Positions 17,231-26,447 of a stretch of 64,000 bases of DNA are shown here, one piece after another (the stretch's first letter is position 1; every line of letters starts with the position of its first letter). Both the position numbers and the translations under genes were made by a program. Origin of the DNA: JAPLDA01 sp043787975. GTDB taxonomy: Bacteria > Bacteroidota > Bacteroidia > AKYH767-A > 2013-40CM-41-45. Under the pieces are notes generated by a model. It saw only the letters and a list, made by a program, of their open reading frames with translations, ran no database searches and was not told the DNA's origin. The stretch spans positions 1 to 64,000 of the forward strand of contig JAYVUK010000062.1 of the NCBI GenBank assembly GCA_043787975.1, read 5' to 3'.

Positions 17231-18670
17231 ATGAAGCTGTCAATTGAAGAAAAGGAGAAAGAAAACATTCTTCAGGAATTAAAAATTGCAAATTTTGCTT
17301 TTCAAAAAATATATCCCGGAGATAAACCGGATCGTCAGCCGGTACATACAGTATATGGTGGAGCGAATCTTTTCAAATCAGATTCGACAAATCGGATGGG
17401 AGAAACTGCATTGAGAAGTTTAAGAACGTATGCTCCTGATTTTACTGTGTTGGCAAGAGTTCTGGGACTTACCGGTCATGAACAACTTCCTTCAGCTGAA
17501 AATAAAATCAAAGAACTTACTTCTTCTTTAGAGAAATTAACTGAAGCAGAAAGAAAAGAACATGTTGCGTGGTTGCCTTTTACAGTTTACAAAAAAATAG
17601 TCAGCAAGTTAGAACGTGAAGCTGTTGAGGATTTCAGAATTGATTTTGAAGATGGTTTTGGTAACCGTTCGGACGAAGAAGAAGATGGTACTGCTGTGAA
17701 TGCGGCAATGGAACTTGCAAAAGGAATGAAGGGAAAGACAATTTCACCTTTCATCGGTATTCGCATCAAACCATTCACGGAAGATTTAAAGCAACGTGGA
17801 GTTCGTACACTCGATATTTTTCTTACCACCCTATTGGAGCAAACCAATAAAAAACTTCCCGATAATTTTGTGGTAATGCTTCCCAAAGTAACCATCCCTG
17901 AGCAGATTCAGACGCTTGTGAAATTTTTTGAAATCATTGAGAAGAAACATCAGCTTCTTAAAGGAACATTGAAAATGGAAATGATGGTGGAAGCTACACA
18001 AGCTGTGATGGATAAGGATGGAAAAAATCCGTTACGGTCTTTCATAGCAGCCGGTGAGGGAAGATGTATTGCAGCACATTTCGGAACGTATGATTACACA
18101 GCATCATGTAACATCACTGCAAGGTATCAAACGATGGATCATCCGGTTTGTGATTTTGCTCACCACATGACGAAAGTTGCTTTGGGCGGGACGGGAATTT
18201 ATTTATCCGATGGCGCAACCAATGTAATACCTGTTGGTCCGCACAGGGGAGAGAGTCTTTCTAAAGAACAATTGGAAGAAAATAAATCGGTGGTTCATCG
18301 TGCATGGAAACTTTGCTTCGATCATACCACACATTCTCTTCGTAACGGTTTTTACCAAGGCTGGGATTTGAATCCCGCACAACTTCCGATGCGATACGCT
18401 GCGGTTTATACTTTCTTTCTTGAAAGCTACGAAGATGCTGCGTTACGTCTGAATCATTTTGTCGGAAAGGCCGCGCAGGCAACTCTTTCAGGCGATATCT
18501 TCGATGATGCAGCAACGGGACAAGGTTTGTTGAATTATTTTTTGCGTGCGTTGAATTCGGGAGCAATCAGTGAAGAAGAATTAATTGTGACAGGTTTATC
18601 AATCGAAGAAATAAGATTGAGATCATTCTATAAAATTTTGGAATTAAAAAGAAGTCGTGTTAAATATTAA
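17231..18670 (+). CDS. DUF6986 protein, HpcH/HpaI (CitE-like) aldolase fold
   Basis: The 479-aa protein resembles the pyruvate/PEP-binding aldolase superfamily that includes citrate lyase beta subunits and malyl-CoA lyases, and fits the uncharacterised DUF6986 family. Candidate metal ligands are the acidic run D138-F-E140-D141-G, E254 in M-M-V-E-A-T-Q-A and D288 in F-G-T-Y-D, the last equivalent to the F-G-x-x-D motif of CitE. It follows hiuH after 73 nt on the same strand, with no terminator between, so it may be the last gene of the ureide operon. A carbon-carbon lyase or condensing enzyme acting on glyoxylate or ureidoglycolate-derived carbon is an inference from fold and position. No substrate has been shown in the sequence. 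Confidence 0.75.
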   Translation: MKLSIEEKEKENILQELKIANFAFQKIYPGDKPDRQPVHTVYGGANLFKSDSTNRMGETALRSLRTYAPDFTVLARVLGLTGHEQLPSAENKIKELTSSLEKLTEAERKEHVAWLPFTVYKKIVSKLEREAVEDFRIDFEDGFGNRSDEEEDGTAVNAAMELAKGMKGKTISPFIGIRIKPFTEDLKQRGVRTLDIFLTTLLEQTNKKLPDNFVVMLPKVTIPEQIQTLVKFFEIIEKKHQLLKGTLKMEMMVEATQAVMDKDGKNPLRSFIAAGEGRCIAAHFGTYDYTASCNITARYQTMDHPVCDFAHHMTKVALGGTGIYLSDGATNVIPVGPHRGESLSKEQLEENKSVVHRAWKLCFDHTTHSLRNGFYQGWDLNPAQLPMRYAAVYTFFLESYEDAALRLNHFVGKAAQATLSGDIFDDAATGQGLLNYFLRALNSGAISEEELIVTGLSIEEIRLRSFYKILELKRSRVKY

Positions 18671-18697
18671 TTTAAAATTTAGAATTTCTAATTTCCA

Positions 18698-19981
18698 ATG
18701 AATCCTCTTGCCGAGCGCATGCGTCCTTCTTCACTTGATGATTACATCGGTCAGGAACATCTTGTTGGTAAAGGTTCTGTCTTGCGTAAAGCGATTGAGT
18801 CAGGTAGTATTCCTTCCATGATTTTTTGGGGACCTCCGGGAGTTGGAAAGACTACCTTGGCTTCTATCATCTCCAGACAATTGCGGAGGCCTTTTTATAC
18901 GCTCAGTGCAATCAGTTCCGGTGTGAAGGATGTTCGTGAAGTGATTGAACGAGCGCAACAATATGCCGGTGAGTTGAAAGAAGTTCCCGGAAGTCCGATT
19001 TTATTCATCGATGAAATTCATCGCTTCAGTAAATCACAACAGGATTCTCTTCTTGGCGCTGTCGAAAAGGGAGTTATCACGCTGATAGGAGCGACTACTG
19101 AAAACCCTTCGTTCGAAGTGATCTCTGCGTTGCTTTCGCGGTGCCAGGTATATGTGCTGAAAGATTTATCAAAGGATGATCTTCAGAAAATCCTGAATCA
19201 TGCCATTGAAAACGATGCTGAATTAAAAAGGAAAAAAATAGAAGTAAACGAAACAGAAGCACTGATGCGCCTGTCAAGTGGTGATGCGAGAAAATTATTA
19301 AACCTGCTTGATCTTGTTGTTTCAAGTTATGGAAATGACAACGGAATTAGTATTACTGATGAACGTGTTCAACATGTTGCGCAGGAAAAAATTGCCTTGT
19401 ACGACAAAGGTGGAGAACAACATTATGATATCATCTCGGCGTTTATCAAATCTATGCGCGGCAGCGATCCGAATGCAGCAGTCTACTGGCTGGCGCGAAT
19501 GATCAAAGGGGGAGAAGATCCGTTGTTCATTGCACGAAGAATGGTTATTCTTGCCAGTGAGGATATTGGGAATGCAAACCCGACTGCGCTTGTCATTGCA
19601 AATACATGTTTCGATGCATGTAGTAAAATTGGTTATCCTGAGTGCAGAATTATTCTTTCGCAGACTGCGACCTATTTGGCGACTTCTGCAAAAAGTAATG
19701 CCAGTTACAAAGCAATCGAAGAAGCGTTTTCATTGGTTGAGCGAACCGGTGATTTACCCGTACCTCTTCATATCCGTAATGCGCCAACCAAACTCATGAA
19801 GGAACTTGGTTATGGAAAAGATTATAAATATGCGCACCAGTACGAAGATAATTTTGTAACCCTTGAATATCTTCCCGAAAAAATTTCAGGAACCAAATTA
19901 TATGATCCGAATAACAACGCTCGCGAAAATGAACTGAGAGCTTTTTTGAAAAAAATGTGGAAAGAAAAATATGGGTATTGA
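18698..19981 (+). CDS. rarA: Replication-associated recombination protein A (AAA+ ATPase)
   Basis: The 427-aa protein starts with L-A-E-R-M-R-P, like RarA/MgsA/WRNIP1. Walker A is G45-P-P-G-V-G-K-T52, Walker B/sensor is D105-E-I-H-R-F, and the C-terminal MgsA domain contains G-G-E-D-P-L-F-I-A-R-R. It acts at stalled replication forks with SSB and the RecA pathway. It starts 27 nt after the DUF6986 stop, separated by a short AATTTAGAATTTC-type word repeat, and may be read from the same transcript despite unrelated function. Confidence 0.95.
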   Translation: MNPLAERMRPSSLDDYIGQEHLVGKGSVLRKAIESGSIPSMIFWGPPGVGKTTLASIISRQLRRPFYTLSAISSGVKDVREVIERAQQYAGELKEVPGSPILFIDEIHRFSKSQQDSLLGAVEKGVITLIGATTENPSFEVISALLSRCQVYVLKDLSKDDLQKILNHAIENDAELKRKKIEVNETEALMRLSSGDARKLLNLLDLVVSSYGNDNGISITDERVQHVAQEKIALYDKGGEQHYDIISAFIKSMRGSDPNAAVYWLARMIKGGEDPLFIARRMVILASEDIGNANPTALVIANTCFDACSKIGYPECRIILSQTATYLATSAKSNASYKAIEEAFSLVERTGDLPVPLHIRNAPTKLMKELGYGKDYKYAHQYEDNFVTLEYLPEKISGTKLYDPNNNARENELRAFLKKMWKEKYGY

Positions 19982-20093
19982 GCCTATCGTATAAGTGTCA
20001 ATCTTCTTAACACTTTTTAAGTTTTAGTCTGTAGTATTGATGATTTTTAGATCAATATCCGTGTTGATTAAATATTTGCAATCATTTTAGTTC

Positions 20094-20101
20094 TAATTTT
20101 G
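20094..20101 (+). promoter_or_regulatory. Probable -7 box of the TonB-type receptor gene
   Basis: TAATTTTG matches TAnnTTTG and lies 29 nt before the ATG. A TTTG at 20075-20078 gives only 15 nt spacing, shorter than usual. Confidence 0.45.
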
Positions 20102-20130
20102 GTTTCGCTGATTTTAATCCCAATAATCTC

Positions 20131-22782
20131 ATGAGGAGAATTTTTTTAGTCGTCACACTCATTTCTCTTATTAATTTTTCTTTTGCTCAATTTCCGGGAG
20201 GAGGAGGCCAACGTGGTTTTGGAGGTCAGCAGATGAATGTCGGACACTTCTATGGAAAAGTGGTGGATGAGAAAACAAACAGTCCGGTTGAGTTTGCTGC
20301 CGTGCAATTATTCCAAAATAAAATGGACTCTGTAACCAAAGCCATGAAACCATCGATGATTGGCGGAGAACTTTCAAAAACGAACGGTGATTTTAGTTTG
20401 GAGGGTCTTCCGGTGATGGGAGAATATATGCTGAAGATTTCTGCGTTGGGATACAAACCGTACGAGCAAAAAATTTCTTTCAATTTAAAATTCGGACAAG
20501 GTGGAGGAATGCAGCAAGCCATGAACGCAGTTGACAAAGATCTTGGCAATATTAAACTGAGTATTAATGCTGTTAGTTTAAAAGAAGTCACGGTGGAAGA
20601 AACTGTTCCGGTTTACGAAATGAAAATTGATAAGAAGGTTTATAACGTGGAGAAAAGTTTGACGATCACAGGAGGAACTGCTGAAGATGTGTTGAAAAAT
20701 GTTCCTTCCGTGAATGTGGATATTGACGGAAATGTGACGTTGCGCAATGCAGCTCCTCAACTTTTTGTGGACGGAAGACCTTCTACATTAAGCATTGACC
20801 AGATTCCTGCAGATGCTATTCAGAGTGTGGAAGTAATTACGAATCCTTCAGCAAAATACGATGCAAGTGGAGGAGGGGCTGGGATTTTAAATATCGTGCT
20901 GAAGAAAAACAGGACGATCGGTTACAATGGAGGCATTCGTGTTGGTGCAGATTCACGCGGACGATTGAACCTCGGAGCCGATCTGAATGCACGCCAGGGG
21001 AAGATGAATTTCTTTGTGAGTGGAATGCTGAACCAACGTAAATCAAAAAGCACCAATGAAACAGAGCGAAGTTATTTTGCAAATGACTTTAGTCCGGCGA
21101 TTAATTTTTCTCAACAAGATCCATCTGAGTCAAAGGGATATTTTGGATTTGGCAGAGCTGGCTTTGATTATTTTATTGATAACAGGAATACATTTACAGT
21201 AGCTGGAATTTACAACCGCGGAAATTTCAACTCATCAGATAATTTAAGTACGGAAACCGATACGTTAAACAGCGGGGGAATAGTACGGAGTTTTTCCACA
21301 CGTACGAATAACAGCGAACGGAACTTCCGTAATGTCGGCGGAACTCTTTCTTTCAAACACATCTATCCGCGTGAAGGAAAAGAATGGTCAGCTGATGTGA
21401 ATTACAACGGTAGCAAATCGGACAATACAGGAAATTATACAACACAGAATTATGATTCCAATCACAATCTGTCTGGTCTTCCGATAAAGCAACAACAACT
21501 GGGAAGTGGAACTGTAGGCTTCACCACATTTCAAACGGATTATGTCGATCCGCTTACCGATAAAATAAAAATAGAAGCCGGAGCACGCGGAGCCATTCGA
21601 AATTACAACAGCAATACGAGCAACTTTATTTATGATTATACTTCGAATGATTTTACACTTATTCCATCTCAGTTGAATGATTACAAATTCAGCGACCAGG
21701 TGTACGCAGGTTATTTTACGTTTACCAAGCAGATGAAAAAATTCGGTTATCAGGCAGGCTTGCGTGCTGAGAGTTCTTTTTACACAGGTGAGTTAACCGA
21801 TACGCAACAAAAATTTACGCATACATATCCGGTTGATCTTTTTCCAAGTGGATTTCTTAGTTATAAACTTACGGAGAAAAATGATCTTCAGTTGAATTAT
21901 ACGAGACGTATCAACCGCCCCAACTTTTTTCAATTGCTTCCTTATATTGATTTCACAGACTCACTTAATCTTTCCCGCGGAAACCCTGAGCTGAAGCCTG
22001 AGTTCACCAACTCGGTAGAACTGGCATGGCAAAAAACATTCAACCGGAAAAATACACTCATCACGTCGCTTTATTATAAAGGCACGAGTGACCTTATCAC
22101 GCGCTTCCAGGAACGTGATACAACGCTTGCAGGAAGCCCGATCATTTCAACCTTTGAAAATGCAAACTCAAGTTATGCGTATGGTGCTGAAATAACTTCA
22201 CAGAATTCATTTACCAAATGGTTCGATGTGTCATTCAATATCAACCTATACAATTCACATATTAACGGAGCAAATCTTCAAAGCAATCTCAGCAACGAAC
22301 GATTCAGTTGGTTTACTAAACTCAACACCACTTTTAAATTGCCCAAAAATTTCAGCGTACAACTTACCGGAGATTACCACTCCACAACTTCGTTGCAGGT
22401 AAGCAGCGGAGGAGGAGGAGGAGGTGGCGGTGGCGGACGCGGCTTTGGTGGCGGCGGAATGGGTGGCGGTTTCGGCGGTGGAACTTCTTCAACAGCTCAA
22501 GGCTTTGTAAAACCGACTTACGGTGTGGATGCAGGAGTGAAATATGAATTCTTAAAGAATAGAATGGCTTCATTGACTGTAAATGTTTCCGACATCTTCA
22601 ACACACGTAAAACAGAAACCTATTCTGAAACAGGCTTCTTTACGCAAACTACCATTCGCAGAAGAGACCCTCAAATCATTCGTGTGAACTTCAGTTATCG
22701 CTTTGGAAAGTTTGATGTATCGCTTTTCAAACGCAAGAATGCGAAGGGAGCAGAAGGTATTGAAATGCCTGATTCGCAGTAG
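20131..22782 (+). CDS. Outer-membrane TonB-type beta-barrel receptor with carboxypeptidase-like domain and Gly-rich segment
   Basis: This 883-aa protein has a signal peptide cleaved after about residue 20 (F-S-F-A-Q). A carboxypeptidase-D-like regulatory domain follows (about 35-140), then a plug-like domain (about 150-260, with V-E-V-I-T-N-P-S-A-K-Y-D-A-S-G-G-G-A-G) and an outer-membrane barrel running to the C-terminus. It fits the Bacteroidota outer-membrane beta-barrel family with TonB-dependent receptor ancestry. Two Gly-rich tracts stand out: one just after the signal peptide and one at about residues 758-790 with an unbroken run of 11 Gly, probably in an extracellular loop. No SusD partner or TonB gene is adjacent, so the substrate is unknown. 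Confidence 0.85.
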   Translation: MRRIFLVVTLISLINFSFAQFPGGGGQRGFGGQQMNVGHFYGKVVDEKTNSPVEFAAVQLFQNKMDSVTKAMKPSMIGGELSKTNGDFSLEGLPVMGEYMLKISALGYKPYEQKISFNLKFGQGGGMQQAMNAVDKDLGNIKLSINAVSLKEVTVEETVPVYEMKIDKKVYNVEKSLTITGGTAEDVLKNVPSVNVDIDGNVTLRNAAPQLFVDGRPSTLSIDQIPADAIQSVEVITNPSAKYDASGGGAGILNIVLKKNRTIGYNGGIRVGADSRGRLNLGADLNARQGKMNFFVSGMLNQRKSKSTNETERSYFANDFSPAINFSQQDPSESKGYFGFGRAGFDYFIDNRNTFTVAGIYNRGNFNSSDNLSTETDTLNSGGIVRSFSTRTNNSERNFRNVGGTLSFKHIYPREGKEWSADVNYNGSKSDNTGNYTTQNYDSNHNLSGLPIKQQQLGSGTVGFTTFQTDYVDPLTDKIKIEAGARGAIRNYNSNTSNFIYDYTSNDFTLIPSQLNDYKFSDQVYAGYFTFTKQMKKFGYQAGLRAESSFYTGELTDTQQKFTHTYPVDLFPSGFLSYKLTEKNDLQLNYTRRINRPNFFQLLPYIDFTDSLNLSRGNPELKPEFTNSVELAWQKTFNRKNTLITSLYYKGTSDLITRFQERDTTLAGSPIISTFENANSSYAYGAEITSQNSFTKWFDVSFNINLYNSHINGANLQSNLSNERFSWFTKLNTTFKLPKNFSVQLTGDYHSTTSLQVSSGGGGGGGGGGRGFGGGGMGGGFGGGTSSTAQGFVKPTYGVDAGVKYEFLKNRMASLTVNVSDIFNTRKTETYSETGFFTQTTIRRRDPQIIRVNFSYRFGKFDVSLFKRKNAKGAEGIEMPDSQ

Positions 22783-22848
22783 GAATCAAGGTTTAGATAT
22801 CTCAAATGAATGTTGTTGTCGAGTGTGAATAAGTCTCGAAAGAATAAA

Positions 22849-22878
22849 TTGCCGCTCTGCTTTATTATATTATCTTTG
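22849..22878 (+). promoter_or_regulatory. Bacteroidota-type promoter of a small protein gene
   Basis: TTG at 22849-22851, 19 nt, then TATCTTTG at 22871-22878: a full consensus match. The predicted start of transcription is near 22885, leaving about 40 nt before the ATG at 22925. Confidence 0.75.
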
Positions 22879-22924
22879 TGCAATGGCAAAGAAAATTGAA
22901 TATACAAGAAGGAGAAATCCTATC

Positions 22925-23056
22925 ATGACGCAGGCTCCTACCAAAGCTACCATTAAAGTTCGTTTGGATGCTCGTACGATTGTTACCATCCCTGATATGT
23001 CCGCTCTTAAAATGTGGAAAGAAAAATACCCGGGTGCAGTCGTTTTTTCCTCTTGA
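22925..23056 (+). CDS. Small conserved-looking protein, 43 aa
   Basis: The small frame begins M-T-Q-A-P-T-K-A-T-I-K-V-R and ends with A-V-V-F-S-S. The ATG at 22925 is chosen because a purine-rich AAGGAG site stands 11-16 nt upstream and because the promoter puts transcription start at about 22885. An in-frame ATG at 22883 would give 57 aa but lies at or before that start point. The sequence alternates basic and hydrophobic residues (I-K-V-R-L-D-A-R-T-I-V-T-I-P), suggesting beta strands, and has no signal peptide or Cys. I do not recognise the family. The opposite-strand frame here looks like a shadow. Confidence 0.6.
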   Translation: MTQAPTKATIKVRLDARTIVTIPDMSALKMWKEKYPGAVVFSS

Positions 23057-23106
23057 TTGAAAAGTTGATCGTTCGATCTTAAGAACAAAAAAACAAGAAC
23101 AAATAA

Positions 23107-24312
23107 CTATTTCCTCTTTGGCTTCCGGTAATTTTTTCTGCCGGATTCGCTTCTGTGTTTTTTAGTCGGGTTCCATGCAGGCCCTTCACCCAACTCAGTC
23201 GGTAAAGCTATTTTCGGAACTTCTTTTTCGATGAGTGTTTCTATTTGTGCAAGCCGATGCTGGTCTTTCTCATTCACAAATGTAAGCGCAACACCCGTTG
23301 ATTCTGCTCGTGCTGTTCGTCCGATCCGATGCACATAATCTTCAGCATCTCCCGGAACATCGTAGTTTACAACCAGACCAATGTTATCAATGTCGATGCC
23401 TCGCGAAAGAATATCAGTTGCCACCAGTATTTTGGTTTGCCTCGAACGAAAAGAAAGTAACACACTTTCACGCTCCTGTTGAGAGAGATCACTGCTGATT
23501 GCCTTTGCAGCTAGTTTCACTTGTTGCAGTTCACGTTCCAGCGTCTTTACTCCACTCTTTGTAGAAGCAAAAATGAGTACGCTCGTTAATTCTTTCCCTT
23601 TTAAAAGATTTATGAGCAATGGTGTTTTCTGATTGTCGTGAACCAGGTAAGCACCCTGCAAAATTCCTTCGGCCGGTTTACTCAAAGCGATATTTACTTC
23701 TGCCGGATTTTTCATAATTCGCCTGGCAAGCTCTCGCATCTTTGGTGGCATGGTAGCGCTGAAAAATAAATTTTGCCGTTGTGCAGGAAGGAAACTAATG
23801 ATGCGCATGATGTCATCATAAAAACCCATGTCGAGCATTTTGTCTGCTTCATCAAGCACTAAACAGTCGAGCTGGTTAAACTTTACATAGCCCATATTCA
23901 GGTGGCTGAGCAATCGTCCCGGAGTGGCTATGATGATGGATGCGCCTTCAGTCAGCGATCTCTTTTCCTGTTCAAATACTTTTCCGTCACTGCCTCCATA
24001 AACGGCAATGGAGCTGGCATGCGTGAAATAAGCAAAGCCCTGTAATGCCTGGTCGATTTGCAGAGCAAGTTCACGTGTTGGAGCTACGATCAATGCAGAT
24101 GTATGCGGAATGGCATTCCGTGAAATTTTATCCAGGAGTGGAAGAAGATACGCTGCTGTTTTTCCTGTACCTGTTTGTGCGCCGGCAATCACATCCTGGC
24201 CTTTCAGGATAAATGGTATTACCTGTTGCTGAACGGGAGTGGGAGTATCGAAGCCCATGGAATCTAGCCCGTCAAGCAGAGGATCGCAAAGATTAAAGTC
24301 GTGAAAGTTCAA
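23107..24312 (-). CDS. DEAD-box RNA helicase (RhlE-like)
   Basis: The 401-aa protein has all core motifs in order: T-P-V-Q-Q (Q motif), A-Q-T-G-T-G-K-T (motif I), P-T-R-E-L-A-L-Q, T-P-G-R-L, D-E-A-D, S-A-T, then in the second lobe A-T-D-I-L-S-R-G-I-D and H-R-I-G-R-T-A-R. A short basic tail (K-N-Y-R-K-P-K-R-K) follows. It unwinds RNA duplexes in ribosome assembly or RNA decay. Translation begins at TTG; the residues F-x-x-F-N-L-x-x-P-L-L just after it match the normal N-terminus of RhlE-type enzymes, and a stop lies four codons upstream. Confidence 0.9.
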   Translation of the reverse strand: MNFHDFNLCDPLLDGLDSMGFDTPTPVQQQVIPFILKGQDVIAGAQTGTGKTAAYLLPLLDKISRNAIPHTSALIVAPTRELALQIDQALQGFAYFTHASSIAVYGGSDGKVFEQEKRSLTEGASIIIATPGRLLSHLNMGYVKFNQLDCLVLDEADKMLDMGFYDDIMRIISFLPAQRQNLFFSATMPPKMRELARRIMKNPAEVNIALSKPAEGILQGAYLVHDNQKTPLLINLLKGKELTSVLIFASTKSGVKTLERELQQVKLAAKAISSDLSQQERESVLLSFRSRQTKILVATDILSRGIDIDNIGLVVNYDVPGDAEDYVHRIGRTARAESTGVALTFVNEKDQHRLAQIETLIEKEVPKIALPTELGEGPAWNPTKKHRSESGRKNYRKPKRK

Positions 24313-24432
24313 AGAATAGATTTATTAAATTAATGTTTTCAAAAGTAGAGAGAATAGCAAGACAAAAAAAGTAGGGATCATTATTATTTAATGATCCAAG
24401 TGATCTTCTTATTAAATGTACTCCGGATAAAA

Positions 24433-24470
24433 TACGAAGCCCGTCAACATTCGTGTTAACGGGCTTCGTA
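24433..24470 (-). terminator. Terminator-like hairpin after the T9SS gene
   Basis: A perfect 12-bp stem (TACGAAGCCCGT with ACGGGCTTCGTA) lies 22 nt past the stop of the leftward T9SS protein gene. The T-run on the minus strand is weak. Confidence 0.7.
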
Positions 24471-24491
24471 AAAGATGAACAATTCTATCAG

Positions 24492-26330
24492 TTATTTCCC
24501 GATAATCAATTGTCTGTTGTACTCATTCGTTCCATTTGTGATTTTACAGAAATAAACACCTGAACCAAATTTTGAAATATCAAATGAAACTTTCTGCTGA
24601 GATGCTGAGAGCGCCATTCTTCTGCTTTCGATTAACTGGCCTTGTATATTATAGAAAGAGAAAGTTGTTTCTTTTGAATCCTTCAACAAATTCAAATTCA
24701 AGGACACTTTTCCGTTGGAAGGAGAAGGATAAAATTCGCCGATAAATGCATCCGGAGAAACCGCGTTGTCAATTCCCTGAGGTATTGCTGTAGTACTTAC
24801 ATTTATTCGAATCATCGGATCAGCAATTTCGCGATCACGGTAAATAGACCAGCTTCCAAGTATTTCATACGATCTGTTTGAAATTGGACTAGTAGTATCT
24901 GTTCCCAATACGATGGCATTGCCATCCATCATCCAGGCAACAAACACAGAGCCGCTGTCTATTTCAATCGGAGTTGTAAGACTTACAGTATTCCATCCCG
25001 CTACCGTGATTTCTGCACCCGTTACATATGTTGAATCCAATAAATTTCCGGGGCCTCCATCCAAACCGGTGTTGTCGTAAATCAAGGAATGAAAATCGAC
25101 CGCTGGCGTTGCATTAGAGATAATATAAAAATCTGCGCTCTGGATATAACAAGGATAAAACGGTGGAACAAATTCAACTCCGACTCCGCCATCTCCGCCA
25201 GTCCATGAAACTCCTGTAGCAGGAACAGGAGTATCGCCCGTGTAAGTAAGGGTAATTGTACTGAGGGTAGTATCAACCAACCTTAATTCAAGGGTTTTAA
25301 AATTATTTGACGGTGTCGCATCCCCTGTAAGCTGAGTGGTGGTTCTAAATTTATAAACTCCTGGTGTACTATCCGCGCTAAATATAGTTGTTGCCGTTAA
25401 ATCCTCAGATTGATCGGGGTTTAGTGCGGAGGAAGCAAGTGTCTGCTGAACTTGAGTGGTGTTACCTTTCAATACCCTCAAATCGACATTAAATGCACTC
25501 AACGGTTGATTACCTGTATTTTTAATTTCACTATTCATTGTAAATGGTACTCCGTGTCTCGAAATGAATAACCCTCCGTTATCGACATTGTTACAATAAG
25601 AGGTAGATGCATCATTCACACTAAATGTACTACCCTGAGGATAATAAAACTTGACTGCTGACAGGGGCGTAGGGTAAGTATCCAACGAATGTTGCAACCC
25701 AATTGAACCGGAATTATTTTCTATACCGATTGATATATCATGATTATCTCCCACCGACGTACTTCCCATCTGCGATTGATATTGAAAAGTAATGGAAGTG
25801 TCAACTTTAGATAGGATTATTTGAAATGTATTGGAGCCGGTCCATGGAGGAATAGTATTCGCATAAAACGGAACATTGATGTAAGAAATAATGAGTGAAT
25901 CACTGGCGTTGCTCCAATACCAACATTGTCCGGTATCACCGGCTCCTGCAAAACTTAAGTCACTCATAAAACCAGCAATAAAATTGTTCTTGAGTGCTGA
26001 AGGAGTAGGAATTGCAGGAAAAGGTGATGCCAAAGCTCCATTCATAAAAATAATATAACCGTTGGAACCTATTTTAAATTGCGATACATCATACCAGTAA
26101 TAAGGAAAATTAAAACCTAACTGGATAAATCCGGTTGTATTGTCATCCGTCAAGGTTAATACTTTAACGGCACCCGCACGGGATGGTACGTCAATCCAGT
26201 TATAAGTCGGTCCTTGCGCATCATTGTTGTCGCGCCAAATGTATCCGTAAGCGTCGGGTCCGCCCGATGTCTGAGCAAAAGAAATAGCGCTTGCAATTAA
26301 TAAGACGATTGAGAGTAGTAGTTTTTTCAT
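24492..26330 (-). CDS. T9SS type A sorting domain secreted protein
   Basis: This 612-aa protein has a signal peptide (residues 1-20, ending I-S-F-A-Q) and a C-terminal T9SS sorting domain of about 80 residues starting near F-Y-P-S-P-S-N-G-K-V and ending I-T-N-G-T-N-E-Y-N-R-Q-L-I-I-G-K. The middle is beta-rich with no catalytic motif I recognise. A region at about 270-355 (D-L-R-V-L-K-G-N, P-S-N-N-F-K) looks like a CARDB/adhesion-type fold. It is expected to be exported by Sec, then across the outer membrane by T9SS. It stands alone with its own terminator hairpin. Confidence 0.82.
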   Translation of the reverse strand: MKKLLLSIVLLIASAISFAQTSGGPDAYGYIWRDNNDAQGPTYNWIDVPSRAGAVKVLTLTDDNTTGFIQLGFNFPYYWYDVSQFKIGSNGYIIFMNGALASPFPAIPTPSALKNNFIAGFMSDLSFAGAGDTGQCWYWSNASDSLIISYINVPFYANTIPPWTGSNTFQIILSKVDTSITFQYQSQMGSTSVGDNHDISIGIENNSGSIGLQHSLDTYPTPLSAVKFYYPQGSTFSVNDASTSYCNNVDNGGLFISRHGVPFTMNSEIKNTGNQPLSAFNVDLRVLKGNTTQVQQTLASSALNPDQSEDLTATTIFSADSTPGVYKFRTTTQLTGDATPSNNFKTLELRLVDTTLSTITLTYTGDTPVPATGVSWTGGDGGVGVEFVPPFYPCYIQSADFYIISNATPAVDFHSLIYDNTGLDGGPGNLLDSTYVTGAEITVAGWNTVSLTTPIEIDSGSVFVAWMMDGNAIVLGTDTTSPISNRSYEILGSWSIYRDREIADPMIRINVSTTAIPQGIDNAVSPDAFIGEFYPSPSNGKVSLNLNLLKDSKETTFSFYNIQGQLIESRRMALSASQQKVSFDISKFGSGVYFCKITNGTNEYNRQLIIGK

Positions 26331-26447
26331 GAGCTTTTTATTTATAAGTTTATGGTTGAATTTATGAGGTTACAAGTTTAATAATTTTTTTTTAATCTTA
26401 TCAAGATAACGGCTCATACACGAAAGAATAATTGCAATTTTAACACT

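Noticed and set aside
8586..18670. Purine operon as a horizontally acquired island
   Set aside because: No integrase, direct repeats or tRNA at the ends, and base and codon use look like the neighbours.
22870..23088. Minus-strand 72-aa frame opposite the small plus-strand gene
   Set aside because: The plus strand has a consensus promoter and ribosome site; the minus-strand frame has neither and is its shadow.
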